DNA of 64,000 bases. Source: Leifsonia sp040686855. GTDB taxonomy: Bacteria; Actinomycetota; Actinomycetes; Actinomycetales; Microbacteriaceae. Position 1 is the first letter of the stretch, and each line of letters opens with the position of its first letter. Under the pieces are notes generated by a model. That model saw only the letters and a program-made list of their open reading frames with translations. It searched no databases and had not been told where the DNA came from. This document shows, piece by piece, positions 7,589 to 15,923 of this stretch. The DNA lies in the NCBI RefSeq assembly GCF_040686855.1, contig NZ_JBFBOG010000002.1:62001-126000 (forward strand), given 5' to 3'. The translations under genes and the position numbers were made by a program.

Positions 7589-8406
7589 TGGACCCGGCAA
7601 CCATCATCGGCATCATCCTCGCGTTCGGCTCCGTCGTCGCGATGGTGACGATGGAGGGCGCGCACCTCAGCTCGCTCCTCCTCCCCGCCCCCATGGTGCT
7701 CGTCTTCGGCGCGACCATCGCGGTCGGCATCGCGAGCGGCACGATCAAGGACTTCCTGACCGCGGCCAAGTCGCTCCCCCGCGCGTTCCGCGGCAAGATC
7801 GAGCCGCCGCAGCAGGTGATCGACCAGGTCGTCGGGCTCGCCGAGAAGGCACGCGCCAATGGACTCCTCGCCATGGAGCAGGAGGCGGAGAACGTCGACG
7901 ACCCCTTCCTGAAGCGCGCGCTGCAGAACATCGCCGACGGCACCGACGGCGACGAGCTGCGCGTGCTGCTGGAGGACGAGATCGCCACCCGCTCGAAGAA
8001 GGACCGTGTCGCGGCAAAGTTCTTCAGCGCCCTGGGCGGCTACGCCCCCACGATCGGCATCATCGGAACCGTCGTCTCGCTCACCCACGTGCTCGAGAAC
8101 CTCGCCGACCCGGGCGAGCTCGGCCCGATGATCGCGAGCGCCTTCGTCGCCACGCTGTGGGGTCTGCTGTCGGCCAACTTCCTGTGGCTGCCGCTCGGCG
8201 CGCGCCTGCGCCGGCTCTCTGAGCTGGACGTCGAGCGCATGAACCTGCTGATGGAGGGTGTGCTCGCCGTGCAGTCCGGAAGCCAGCCCCGCCTCCTCGG
8301 CGAGCGCCTGCGCGCGATGATCCCGGGTGGCGACGCCGACAAGTCCGGCGCGAAGCCCGCGAAGGCGGCTCGCCGGTCGAAGGATCCCGTCGAGGAAGCC
8401 GCCTGA
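7588..8406 (+). CDS. motA: Flagellar motor stator protein MotA
   Basis: MotA and MotB form the ion-driven stator around the rotor. The 272-residue product has two N-terminal membrane helices (residues 1-50), a cytoplasmic loop with SLPRAFRGKIEPPQQVIDQVV, and a second helix pair with GGYAPTIGIIGTVVSLTHVLENL and IASAFVATLWGLLSANFLWLPLG (about 150-210), the typical MotA/ExbB-like arrangement. The ATG overlaps the flbD stop, and motB starts 2 bp after the stop. Cotranscription from the 7189 promoter is likely. Confidence 0.96.
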   Translation: MDPATIIGIILAFGSVVAMVTMEGAHLSSLLLPAPMVLVFGATIAVGIASGTIKDFLTAAKSLPRAFRGKIEPPQQVIDQVVGLAEKARANGLLAMEQEAENVDDPFLKRALQNIADGTDGDELRVLLEDEIATRSKKDRVAAKFFSALGGYAPTIGIIGTVVSLTHVLENLADPGELGPMIASAFVATLWGLLSANFLWLPLGARLRRLSELDVERMNLLMEGVLAVQSGSQPRLLGERLRAMIPGGDADKSGAKPAKAARRSKDPVEEAA

Positions 8407-8407
8407 C

Positions 8408-9244
8408 ATGTCCGCCCGCCGTCGGAAGAAGCACGAGGAGCCTGAGGAGCACGAGAACGAGGAGCGCTGGATGGCCTCCTACATGGACATGGTCACCGTG
8501 CTCATGTGCATGTTCATCGTGCTGTTCGCCATGTCGACGGTGGATGCGAAGAAGTTCGAGCAGCTCAAGGACTCCCTGGCGACGGGCTTCGGGCAGGTCA
8601 AGACGCAGAAGGTCGACACCGCCAAGGGCGTCGTCGTGCCCCCGAAGCACGTCGACGAGTCGGGCAAGTCGACCGAGTTCGCGCTCGCGCAGCAGGAGGC
8701 GCAGAACCTCAAGCACTTGAAGGACCAGATCCAGGCCGCCCTCACCCGCGACGGGCTGCAGGACGCCGTGGAGCTGAAGATCGACTCCCGCGGCCTGACC
8801 ATCGGCCTGGTCGGCAACTCCACCTTCTTCGACTCGAACCGCGCGGAGCTGAGCGCACGCGCGGTCGCCGTCCTCAACGACATCGGCCCGGTGCTCGCGC
8901 CAGCGTCGTACGACGTTTCGGTGGAGGGTCACGCCGACCTCCGCCAGCCGGGGGCGCCCTATCCCACCAACTGGGAGCTATCGGCCGGACGCGCCACCAG
9001 CGTCCTGCGCCACCTGGTCGAGGCGAACGGCTTCCCCCAGAACCGGATCGCCGCGGTCAGCTTCGGCTCGGCGCGCCCGGTCGACGGCTTCACGGGCACG
9101 ACCGACAACGACTTCGCCCAGAACCGGCGCGTGGATGTCGTGGTGCTGTCGGCGCAGGCCGACGACGTCCGCAAGCTGATCCCGCAGGCGCTGCAGTCGC
9201 CTGAGCCGGGGACCGCGCCGGCGTCGGCGGCGGGGAACGGCTGA
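8408..9244 (+). CDS. motB: Flagellar motor stator protein MotB
   Basis: MotB anchors the stator to peptidoglycan. The 278-residue product has a charged cytoplasmic N-terminus, one membrane helix with the conserved ion-carrying aspartate (Asp27 in YMDMVTVLM), and a C-terminal OmpA-type peptidoglycan-binding domain (about residues 120-255; EGHADLRQPG and NWELSAGRATSVLRHLVE). The ATG at 8408 was chosen because the longer frame would overlap motA deeply. It lies 2 bp after the motA stop. The next gene, abfA, is convergent and unrelated. Confidence 0.96.
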   Translation: MSARRRKKHEEPEEHENEERWMASYMDMVTVLMCMFIVLFAMSTVDAKKFEQLKDSLATGFGQVKTQKVDTAKGVVVPPKHVDESGKSTEFALAQQEAQNLKHLKDQIQAALTRDGLQDAVELKIDSRGLTIGLVGNSTFFDSNRAELSARAVAVLNDIGPVLAPASYDVSVEGHADLRQPGAPYPTNWELSAGRATSVLRHLVEANGFPQNRIAAVSFGSARPVDGFTGTTDNDFAQNRRVDVVVLSAQADDVRKLIPQALQSPEPGTAPASAAGNG

Positions 9245-9257
9245 GCGTCCGCGAGGA

Positions 9258-10763
9258 TCAGCCCAGGGAGACGGCCGTCCAGGAGACGGGCGGGAGCTCA
9301 AGGGTGAGGGTGCCGTCGGCGAGGTCGGCTCGCGGGGTGGCGCGCAGGCCGACGCGCGTCTGGTCGTCGATCGTGTTCTTGGCGTAGACGTCGTCATCCC
9401 AGAGCGACAGCGCTTCGCGGACGCTCGCGACGCCGAGGTCGCGGACGTCCACGGTCACGGTCTGCGTCTCGGTGAGGCTGCGGTTCACGACGAACAGCGC
9501 GGCGGAGCCGGTGGCCTGGTCGAAGGTCGCGACCGCATCCACGACGTCGGCCGCGCCGTACACCGCGCTCTCGTAGGTACCGGTCGCGATGGACGGACGC
9601 AGCATCTCGCCGGCGGCGAGGCGGCTGGTCACCGAGAACGGGAAGAACGTCGTCTGCCGCCAGGCATCTCCTCCGGGCTCGGTCATGATCGGCGCGATCA
9701 CGTTGACGAGCTGGGCGAGGGATGCGCTGGTCACCCGGTCGTGGTTCTTCAGCAGCGTGATGAGCAGGTTGCCGAGCACGACCGCGTCGGCGACCGAGTA
9801 GACGTCCTCCAGCTGACGCGGGGCGTAGCGCCACTCGTCGTTGACCTCCTCCGAGGCCTGGTGCTCGTCGAGATACCAGATGTTCCACTCGTCGAACGAG
9901 ATCTGGATGCGCTTCTTGTTCTTGAGCTTGTTGCCGACGTGATCGGCCGTGCTGACCACGGTGTCGATGAAGTACTGCATGTCCACCGAGGAGGCGAGGA
10001 ACGAGGCGAGGTCGCCACCGCGCTCCTGGTAGTAGGCGTGCGCCGAGATGTAGTCGACGTGGTCGTAGGAGTGCTCGAGCACCGTGCGCTCCCAGTCGCC
10101 GAAGGTCGGCATCCCGGAGCCGGAGGAGCCGCAGACCACGAGCTCGAGGTCCTTGTCGGCCATCTTCATCGCGGCGGCGGTGCGGGCGGCGAGCTTCCCG
10201 TAGTCGTCGGCGGTCATATAGCCGGTCTGCCAGGGGCCGTCCATCTCGTTGCCGAGGCACCACATGCGGATGTCGTGCGGCTCGGGCGTTCCGTTCGCGA
10301 TGCGCTGGTCGCTCAGTGCGGTTCCCGACGGGTGGTTGGCGTACTCGAGCAGGTCGAGCGCGGCCTCGATGCCGCGCGTGCCCAGGTTGACGGCGAGCAT
10401 CAGCTCCGAGCCGGTCAGCTTCAGCCACCGCGAGAACTCGTCGAGGCCGACCTGGTTCGACTCCAAGGAGTGCCAGGCGAGGTCGCGGCGGACCGGCCGC
10501 TTGTCGCGCGGGCCGACCGAGTCCTCCCAGCGGAAGCCGGAGACGAAGTTGCCTCCCGGGTAGCGGATCGTGGTGGAGCCGAGCTCGCGCACGAGGTCGA
10601 CCACGTCGAGGCGGAAGCCGTCCTCGTTGGCGGTCGGGTGACCGGGCTCGTAGATGCCGTCGTAGACGCAACGTCCCAGGTGCTCGACGAACGAGCCGAA
10701 GATGCGGCGGTTGAGGGCCGCCACGCGCGCGGACCGGTCGAGGGCGATGTGCGTCTCGGACAT
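9258..10763 (-). CDS. abfA: Alpha-L-arabinofuranosidase, GH51
   Basis: This enzyme removes terminal alpha-L-arabinofuranosyl residues from arabinan or arabinoxylan oligosaccharides. The 501-residue protein lacks a signal peptide, so it is intracellular and needs oligosaccharide import. GH51 features are the N-terminal FGSFVEHLGRCVYDGIYEPG, the acid/base glutamate in LGNEMDG (Glu173) and the nucleophile in SFDEWNIWY (Glu292), followed by a C-terminal beta domain. The ATG at 10763 has AGGAG 4 nt upstream. A strong palindromic operator lies directly upstream. The gene converges with motB and splits the mot unit from flgE, so it interrupts the flagellar locus. Confidence 0.95.
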   Translation of the reverse strand: MSETHIALDRSARVAALNRRIFGSFVEHLGRCVYDGIYEPGHPTANEDGFRLDVVDLVRELGSTTIRYPGGNFVSGFRWEDSVGPRDKRPVRRDLAWHSLESNQVGLDEFSRWLKLTGSELMLAVNLGTRGIEAALDLLEYANHPSGTALSDQRIANGTPEPHDIRMWCLGNEMDGPWQTGYMTADDYGKLAARTAAAMKMADKDLELVVCGSSGSGMPTFGDWERTVLEHSYDHVDYISAHAYYQERGGDLASFLASSVDMQYFIDTVVSTADHVGNKLKNKKRIQISFDEWNIWYLDEHQASEEVNDEWRYAPRQLEDVYSVADAVVLGNLLITLLKNHDRVTSASLAQLVNVIAPIMTEPGGDAWRQTTFFPFSVTSRLAAGEMLRPSIATGTYESAVYGAADVVDAVATFDQATGSAALFVVNRSLTETQTVTVDVRDLGVASVREALSLWDDDVYAKNTIDDQTRVGLRATPRADLADGTLTLELPPVSWTAVSLG

Positions 10764-10776
10764 GCGACTCCTGTCG

Positions 10777-10803
10777 GTACAACGTTGTATTACAACGATG
10801 TAC
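10777..10803. promoter_or_regulatory. LacI-type palindromic operator of abfA
   Basis: A 27-bp inverted repeat is centred on T10790, with arms GTACAACGTTGTA and TACAACGATGTAC and one mismatched pair. The core CGTTGTA-T-TACAACG (10783-10797) is perfect. It lies 14 bp upstream of the abfA start. A TTGACA-like -35 (10833-10828, minus strand) sits further upstream with no clear -10. The form fits LacI/GalR-family operators of sugar genes. The cognate regulator is not in the window. Confidence 0.75.
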
Positions 10804-10863
10804 ATCCTCTGATACCGCGACGGACGCTGTCAAACCGCGGCGGGCCGGACGTGCGGACTTCGT

Positions 10864-11613
10864 TCACCGCAGAGCCGCCGGGCGCACCCGCACGGGCGCC
10901 AGCCAGGCGGAGACGATCACCGCGGTGATCGCGCCGGCCGCCATGATCGCCGCGAGCACGACCACCTGGAACCGTCCGGCCTCCAGGGGCGACACTCCGC
11001 CGAAGATCGCGCCGACGAACGCTCCAGGTAGGGTCACGAGGCCGGTCGTCTTCGTCTGGTCGACGGACGGGATGAGCGCGGAGTACACCGCGGTGCGCGC
11101 CTGCTCCAGCGTCGACTGCCGGGGCGTCGCCCCGAGCGCGAGCCAGCCCTCCACCTCGTCCCAGTGGTCGCCCACCGCCTCGGTGAACCGGCGTCCGGCG
11201 AGCGTCGCGATGCTCATGGAGTTGCCGATGACGATGCCGCCGATCGCGAGCGCGTACCGGGCGTTGAAGGCGATCGCCCCGGTGAGGAAGACGACCGAGA
11301 ACGACACGATCACGCCGGTCGCCATCGCGGTGGCCATCATGAGCGCGTGCTCTCGCGACCATCCGATCCGGTGGGTGGCGGTGGCTGCGGCGACCGAGAA
11401 CATGACGAGCAGCGCGAGCGCCACCCACAGCGGGTCGGTGATGACACCCGCGAGAATGACGCTGATGATCGCGAGCTGCGCGGCCCCGCGCAGGATGGCG
11501 AGCGCCGGCGCCCACCGGTGCGGGACGCGGTACACGGCCAGTACGCCGACCGCGACCAGCGCGAGCACGGCCACGCCGAGCACGGTCGGCGCGAGTTCTC
11601 GCAGAATGGGCAC
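10864..11613 (-). CDS. FetB/UPF0014-family ABC transporter permease
   Basis: The 249-residue integral membrane protein has about seven hydrophobic helices and family segments such as YALAIGGIVIGNSMSIATLAG and DQTKTTGLVTLPGAFVGAIFGG, which identify the UPF0014/FetB (YbbM) family. In E. coli, FetA-FetB exports iron, but no ATPase partner is visible here, so the substrate is unknown. The GTG at 11613 lies exactly 6 nt after a TAGGCT -10 hexamer with no usable Shine-Dalgarno, so the gene is probably leaderless. It stands between abfA and the flgE end of the flagellar operon, next to a palindromic repeat. Confidence 0.85.
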   Translation of the reverse strand: MPILRELAPTVLGVAVLALVAVGVLAVYRVPHRWAPALAILRGAAQLAIISVILAGVITDPLWVALALLVMFSVAAATATHRIGWSREHALMMATAMATGVIVSFSVVFLTGAIAFNARYALAIGGIVIGNSMSIATLAGRRFTEAVGDHWDEVEGWLALGATPRQSTLEQARTAVYSALIPSVDQTKTTGLVTLPGAFVGAIFGGVSPLEAGRFQVVVLAAIMAAGAITAVIVSAWLAPVRVRPAALR

Positions 11614-11619
11614 TCTCCG

Positions 11620-11625
11620 AGCCTA
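11620..11625 (-). promoter_or_regulatory. -10 hexamer of leaderless FetB-type gene
   Basis: TAGGCT (11625-11620, minus strand) is followed by 6 nt and then the GTG start. It fits the actinobacterial TANNNT -10 placed for transcription to begin at the start codon. Confidence 0.6.
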
Positions 11626-11643
11626 GAACCTGCGCCGATCCGC

Positions 11644-11710
11644 TCCGCGAAGTGCAGGTCGTCGTGGTGTGACACGGCGTGTCGACCGCAACGACCTGCA
11701 CTTCGGCGGA
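11644..11710. repeat. Palindromic intergenic repeat, copy B
   Basis: A long near-perfect hairpin: TCCGC (11644-11648) pairs with GCGGA (11706-11710), and GAAGTGCAGGTCGT (11649-11662) pairs with ACGACCTGCACTTC (11691-11704), with one bulged G. The loop contains a further small palindrome, GACAC-GGC-GTGTC. It shares the CGCGAAGTGCAGGT core with copy A at 4764-4842. It lies 6 bp from the flgE stop and may also terminate transcription. Confidence 0.82.
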
Positions 11711-11716
11711 GGGAGG

Positions 11717-12889
11717 TCAGCGCTTGAGGTTGGTGAGCTCCTGAAGGACCTCGTCGGAGGTGGTGATGATGCGGGCGTTCGCCTGGAAGCCGCGCTGCGC
11801 GACGATCAGGTTCGTGAACTCCTGCGACAGGTCGACGTTCGACATCTCGAGCGAGCCGCCCTGGAGCTGGCCGAGGCCGTCTTCGCCTGGTCCGCCGAGC
11901 TGGGCCGCGCCGGAGTTGACGGTCGCGCGGTAGGTCGATCCGCCGGCCTTCTCGAGGCCGCCCGGGTTGACGAAGGTCGCCAGCGCGATGCGGCCGACGG
12001 CCTGCTTGTCGCCGTTCGAGAACAGGCCGGTGATGGTGCCGTCCTTGTCCAAGGTGAAGGACTCGAGGGTCCCCGCGGCACGGCCGTTCTGGTCCTTGAA
12101 GGCGACGCTGGTGATGCCGGAGTAGCCGGTCACCGAGCCGAGGTTCACCCCGACGCCGCCGACGGTGAGCGCCCCGCCGCCGGTGAGGACGCCGTTCGTG
12201 AAGGTGAGCGACGTGTTGCCGGTGGCGCCGGCCGCGTCCGTGCCTGCCACATCCCAGCCCGCTGCGGTCTTCGTGAAGGTGAGCGTGAGCTTGCGGGCGG
12301 TGCCGTTGGCGTCGAACACGGACACGTCGCGCACCAGCTGGTCGCCGTTGGCGGCGTCCGACGGGAGGTTGCCGGTCACGTTCGCCGTCGTGGTCGCCGA
12401 CGCCGGCGTGACGGCCTTGAGCGGGATGGTGATGTCGCTGAGCGCGCCGCCCTGCTGGACCACGCCGTTCACCGCGTTCCAGCCCTGCAGGATCGCGCCG
12501 CCGGGACCGACCAAGCGGCCGAGGGAGTCCGGGTCGAGCGAGCCGGCGCGCGTGTACACGGTCTCGCCGCCGACCTTCATCACGAAGAAGCCGTCGCCGT
12601 TGATCATCATGTCGGTGGAGCGCCCCGTCGCCTGCGCCGCGCCCTGTGTGAAGTTGGTCGAGATGCCGGCGACCAGCACGCCGAGGCCGATCTGGGCCGG
12701 GTTGGTTCCGCCCGTCTCGGCCTGTGCGCCGCCGGCGCCCTTGACCAGCTGGGACAGCGTGTCCTGGAACTGCACGGCCGACGACTTGAACGCCGTGGTG
12801 TTGACGTTCGCGATGTTGTTGCCCGTGACGTCGAGCATGGTCTGGTGCGAGCGGAGGCCGGAGATTCCGGAGTAGAGCGAGCGGAGCAT
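11717..12889 (-). CDS. flgE: Flagellar hook protein FlgE
   Basis: FlgE polymerises into the hook. The 390-residue product begins MLRSLYSGISGLRSHQTMLD, the conserved rod/hook N-terminal helix with the NNIANVNTTAFK motif, and has a central FlgE D2-like domain. It ends with the C-terminal helix containing QEFTNLIVAQRGFQANARIITTSDEVLQELTNL. The ATG at 12889 has no close Shine-Dalgarno, but translation could follow from flgD 33 bp upstream. It is the last gene of the flgB operon. No separate flgG or flgF occurs in the window. Confidence 0.95.
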   Translation of the reverse strand: MLRSLYSGISGLRSHQTMLDVTGNNIANVNTTAFKSSAVQFQDTLSQLVKGAGGAQAETGGTNPAQIGLGVLVAGISTNFTQGAAQATGRSTDMMINGDGFFVMKVGGETVYTRAGSLDPDSLGRLVGPGGAILQGWNAVNGVVQQGGALSDITIPLKAVTPASATTTANVTGNLPSDAANGDQLVRDVSVFDANGTARKLTLTFTKTAAGWDVAGTDAAGATGNTSLTFTNGVLTGGGALTVGGVGVNLGSVTGYSGITSVAFKDQNGRAAGTLESFTLDKDGTITGLFSNGDKQAVGRIALATFVNPGGLEKAGGSTYRATVNSGAAQLGGPGEDGLGQLQGGSLEMSNVDLSQEFTNLIVAQRGFQANARIITTSDEVLQELTNLKR

Positions 12890-12922
12890 GGGTGGTTCCT
12901 TTCGTGAGGAAGAGCGTGAGGA

Positions 12923-13372
12923 TCAGGCGGTCGGCGCCGGGGTGCTTGCGGGGGTGACGACGCCGAGGATGGCGTCGAGCGCGATCTTCTGGTCGCCGAT
13001 GCTGACGATCGGGACCGATCCCGCGTACGAGACGGAGGAGGCGACGCCGGTCTGGGTGTCGCCGTTCTTGTCGAGGTAGCTCACGGTGTGGCCGATGAGG
13101 GCCGCCGCGGCCTGCCGCATCTGCAGGGCGAAGCCCTCCTGCGCGGTCGTGTCCATGCTGGTGAGCTTCTCCATCGTCGCCAGCTGGGTGGTCTGCGAGA
13201 TCATCTGGTTGGTGTCCATCGGCGAGCTCGGGTCCTGGTTGCGCAGCTGCGTGACGAGCAGCTGCATGAACGCCTCGCTGTCGAGCGACTGCTTCGGCGT
13301 TCGCGTGGGTGCGGTGGAGTAGATGCCGCCCGTGGAGGCGGTATCGGCTCCGGTGATGGGGTCGACGGCCAC
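12923..13372 (-). CDS. flgD: Hook assembly scaffold FlgD
   Basis: FlgD caps the growing hook. The 149-residue product has the N-terminal FlgD domain with DSEAFMQLLVTQLRNQDPSSPMD and a short C-terminal part (YLDKNGDTQTGVASSV). It lacks the FlgD Ig-like and Tudor modules found in longer homologues, so it is a short Gram-positive form. The start is GTG at 13372 with GGGAG 5 nt upstream. It lies 12 bp after fliK and 33 bp before flgE. Confidence 0.93.
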   Translation of the reverse strand: MAVDPITGADTASTGGIYSTAPTRTPKQSLDSEAFMQLLVTQLRNQDPSSPMDTNQMISQTTQLATMEKLTSMDTTAQEGFALQMRQAAAALIGHTVSYLDKNGDTQTGVASSVSYAGSVPIVSIGDQKIALDAILGVVTPASTPAPTA

Positions 13373-13384
13373 GGTGACTCCCTT

Positions 13385-14821
13385 CTAGACGATCAGGTCG
13401 ATGGTGTGGACGGACCCGTCCGCGGGCGCGGCCGGGGTGGGACGGATGGATGCGGTGCTCGTCGCACGGCGGCGCGGCTCCTCCGGGGCGGCGCCCGGGT
13501 AGCCGCGTCCGTCGCCCGGCGCATCGCGCTGCGGCGAGGGCTGGTTCTGCGACGAGAGGTCGAGCGAGCCGCTGAGGCCGGCGCCGCTGAGATCGCGACG
13601 GAGGTCGGGGAGGATGGCGCGCAGCGCATCCCGGCCCACGTCGGTCGGGGCGAACAGCTCGACGCGGACGCCCTCGCCGCCGACGTGGGCGCGGACCGTG
13701 ACCGGGCCGAGCGTGTCGGGCGTGACGTGCACCGTCATGACGTGCTCGCCTGCGCCTGCGGCCGCAAGGGTGAACACCGGGCGGGCGAGCTGGCTCGCGA
13801 GCGGCGGCGTGGATGCGGCGGGTGCCGCCGGCGCCGTGGGCTGGGCGGGGAGGGCACGGTCGACCGCCACGGGAGCCTGCGGCTGCACCGGGGTCGCCGG
13901 AGCCGACGCGGGGGCGCTGACGGGCTCGGCGAGCGGCTGGCGCGGCCGCGGTGCCGGGGTGGCCTCCGCCGGTTGGGCCTGCGCGACCGGGGCGACGGTG
14001 GCAGCAGCCGCCGCGCTAGCCGTGGCGCTGCTCTCAGCGGATGGTGCGGGAGCCTTCGTCGTGACCGGAAGCTGGGATGCCGCAGGTGCTGTCGACGCCT
14101 CTGCGGCGGTCGACGCGGAGGACGTGGACGGAACCGGCGCCGGGGCGGCCGCGCTCGGTGTCGCAGGGGCTTCCTCGCGCACGGGCGTCGGCGTGGGGAG
14201 GGCCGGGGCCGCCCCGGACGCCGCCACCGTGAGCGGCTGCGCAGGTGCGGCCGGCGAGGGCTCGGTTCCTCCGGCGGCCTTCGGCATCGCGACCGACACC
14301 GCCGCCTCCGCCGTTGCTGCCGCCGCGGCCGGAACCGGCGCCACCGCGGCGGCGATCGCACCGCTGACGTCGACGGCAGGCGCCGACGGAACCGGTGCCG
14401 CCTGCGCGGGCGGCTCTGTAACCGGTGCCGCAGCAGAGACGACCGCTTGCGCACTCACCAGCGCGGCGCTCGGTTCCGGAGTCGCCGAGGGCACGATCTG
14501 GCTCGCCACGGCCTCTGCCGCCACCGGTGCCACCGCATCGGGCTTCACGTCACCGGCCGTCACGGCTGCACCATTGGCGGGCGCGTCCGTCGTCGCGGCA
14601 TCCTTCGTCGCGGCCGTCTTCGCCGGGCGCCCGCGGTCGTGCCGCACCTCGTGCGCGCGGTCGCCTTCCGTTTTCGGGCCGGGCGCAGCGTCCTGGCTCG
14701 CCGCGTCCGTCGCCCCGCGCAGGAACGCGCCGAACGCGTCCCCGGAGCCCTTCGTCGTGGCCGATCCACGGACGCCCGGCTGCGCAGCCGGCGCCGCCGC
14801 CGCGACCGCCGCCGGGCTCAC
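13385..14821 (-). CDS. fliK: Hook-length control protein FliK
   Basis: FliK is the secreted molecular ruler that measures hook length and triggers the FlhB switch. The 478-residue product is mostly a low-complexity Ala/Pro/Val/Ser-rich region (about residues 1-370), followed by a conserved C-terminal Flg_hook domain (about 375-445; MTVHVTPDTLGPVTVRAHV and GVRVELFAPTDVGRDALRAI). The GTG at 14821 overlaps the stop of the upstream NlpC/P60 gene as GTGA. Identification rests on the C-terminal domain and the position next to flgD. Confidence 0.9.
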   Translation of the reverse strand: MSPAAVAAAAPAAQPGVRGSATTKGSGDAFGAFLRGATDAASQDAAPGPKTEGDRAHEVRHDRGRPAKTAATKDAATTDAPANGAAVTAGDVKPDAVAPVAAEAVASQIVPSATPEPSAALVSAQAVVSAAAPVTEPPAQAAPVPSAPAVDVSGAIAAAVAPVPAAAAATAEAAVSVAMPKAAGGTEPSPAAPAQPLTVAASGAAPALPTPTPVREEAPATPSAAAPAPVPSTSSASTAAEASTAPAASQLPVTTKAPAPSAESSATASAAAAATVAPVAQAQPAEATPAPRPRQPLAEPVSAPASAPATPVQPQAPVAVDRALPAQPTAPAAPAASTPPLASQLARPVFTLAAAGAGEHVMTVHVTPDTLGPVTVRAHVGGEGVRVELFAPTDVGRDALRAILPDLRRDLSGAGLSGSLDLSSQNQPSPQRDAPGDGRGYPGAAPEEPRRRATSTASIRPTPAAPADGSVHTIDLIV

Positions 14822-15492
14822 AGCGAGCCTCCCTGGGCGAACGACGCGAACAGCGACCGCAGCATGTCGGCCTGCGTCGACGACGCCGTGCCGCCGAGCG
14901 ACCCGCTCAGCGCGGACGCGTACGGCGTCAACGGAGAGCTCGTAGCCGGCGCCGCCTGCGGCACCACCCGCCGGATCGTCACGATGTCGGAATCGCTCAT
15001 CCAGTTGTCCACGAGGCTGACGTTGCGTCCTTCGCTCGGTGCATGGATGACCTTGCCGTCCCCCGCGTAGATGACGATGTGCTCTCCGCCGTTGGTCACG
15101 ATGATGTCGCCGGGCTGGGCCTGAGCGAGCGACGGCACCTCCGTGCCGACCGTCGACTGGCCGGAGACCAGTCGCGGCACGTCGATTCCGAGGTCCTTGA
15201 ACACGCGCTGCACGAGGCCGGAGCAGTCGAGCCCGGAGGCGCTGGTGCCGCCGAAGACGTAGGGGACGCCGAGGTACTTCTTGGCGTCGGCGACGACGTC
15301 CGCACCGGTGACCGTCCCGGTGGAGGAGCTGTCCAGGGCGCCGGAGAGCGCCGACGCGAAGTCCGTCGCCGACGTGCTCGACACCGCGGGTGCGGCGGAC
15401 GACGAGGAGGTCGCCGACGTCTTCCCGCCGTCCAGCTGCACCAGCGTCGCCTGGATCTGCGCGATCCGTCCGATCGCATCCGTGACGGTCAT
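14818..15492 (-). CDS. NlpC/P60-family cell-wall hydrolase of the flagellar operon
   Basis: The 224-residue protein has a short N-terminal helix (MTVTDAIGRIAQIQATL), a Ser/Ala-rich linker, an NlpC/P60 cysteine peptidase domain (about residues 68-180) and a low-complexity tail. The catalytic Cys lies in SGLDCSGLVQRVF and the His in GGEHIVIYAG. Such enzymes cut peptide stems in peptidoglycan. No classical signal peptide is visible, so secretion through the flagellar export system is a reasonable inference. Its place between fliJ and fliK suggests it clears a hole for the rod, the job done by the FlgJ muramidase in proteobacteria. It overlaps both neighbours by 4 bp. Confidence 0.88.
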   Translation of the reverse strand: MTVTDAIGRIAQIQATLVQLDGGKTSATSSSSAAPAVSSTSATDFASALSGALDSSSTGTVTGADVVADAKKYLGVPYVFGGTSASGLDCSGLVQRVFKDLGIDVPRLVSGQSTVGTEVPSLAQAQPGDIIVTNGGEHIVIYAGDGKVIHAPSEGRNVSLVDNWMSDSDIVTIRRVVPQAAPATSSPLTPYASALSGSLGGTASSTQADMLRSLFASFAQGGSL

Positions 15493-15923
15493 CCCTCTCC
15501 CCCTTCGCGGGCGCGCTGCCATGCGCCCGTCGCGATCTCGTCGATGGCGGCCTGCTCGGCACTGAGGTCGCCGGCGACGACGCCCTCTCGGTGCCGGGTC
15601 TCGAGCTTCTCGAGCCCGACCGCACGCTTCTTCGCCTCGGTGAACGCCTGCTGCGCGACCGCCGCCTGCGCCTCCGTCTGAGCGGTCAGCGCTGCGAGGT
15701 CCGCCAGCATGCTGCGGCTGGACGCGCGCGCCGCCGCCATCGCGAACAGGGTGCTCGCATCCGTCGCCTCGGCCGGCACCGCGTGGAGAGCGGCGATGGC
15801 GCGCGCCTGCCGCTCCCCCGCGTCCCGCCGCAGCGCGTTGGCCGCGGCGAGGTCGCTCGCCGCGTGCTCCTTCTCGATCTGCCGCAGCCGCAGCAGCCCC
15901 GCCAGTGCGAACGCCCGTGCCAT
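15489..15923 (-). CDS. fliJ: Flagellar export chaperone FliJ
   Basis: FliJ is the coiled-coil stalk of the FliI ATPase ring. The 144-residue product begins MARAFALAGLLRLRQIEKEH and is predicted to be nearly all helical, Ala/Glu/Arg-rich with heptad character, as expected for FliJ. Sequence conservation is low, so the call leans on position between fliI and fliK and on the L-x-x-L-L-x-x-R-x-x-x-E-K start. The ATG at 15923 overlaps the fliI stop by one base (TGATG). Confidence 0.87.
   Translation of the reverse strand: MARAFALAGLLRLRQIEKEHAASDLAAANALRRDAGERQARAIAALHAVPAEATDASTLFAMAAARASSRSMLADLAALTAQTEAQAAVAQQAFTEAKKRAVGLEKLETRHREGVVAGDLSAEQAAIDEIATGAWQRAREGGEG

Noticed and set aside
13088..15070. 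660-codon plus-strand open frame
   Set aside because: It runs antisense to flgD, fliK and the NlpC/P60 gene. Its Arg/Gly-rich composition is the mirror of Ala/Pro-rich FliK.
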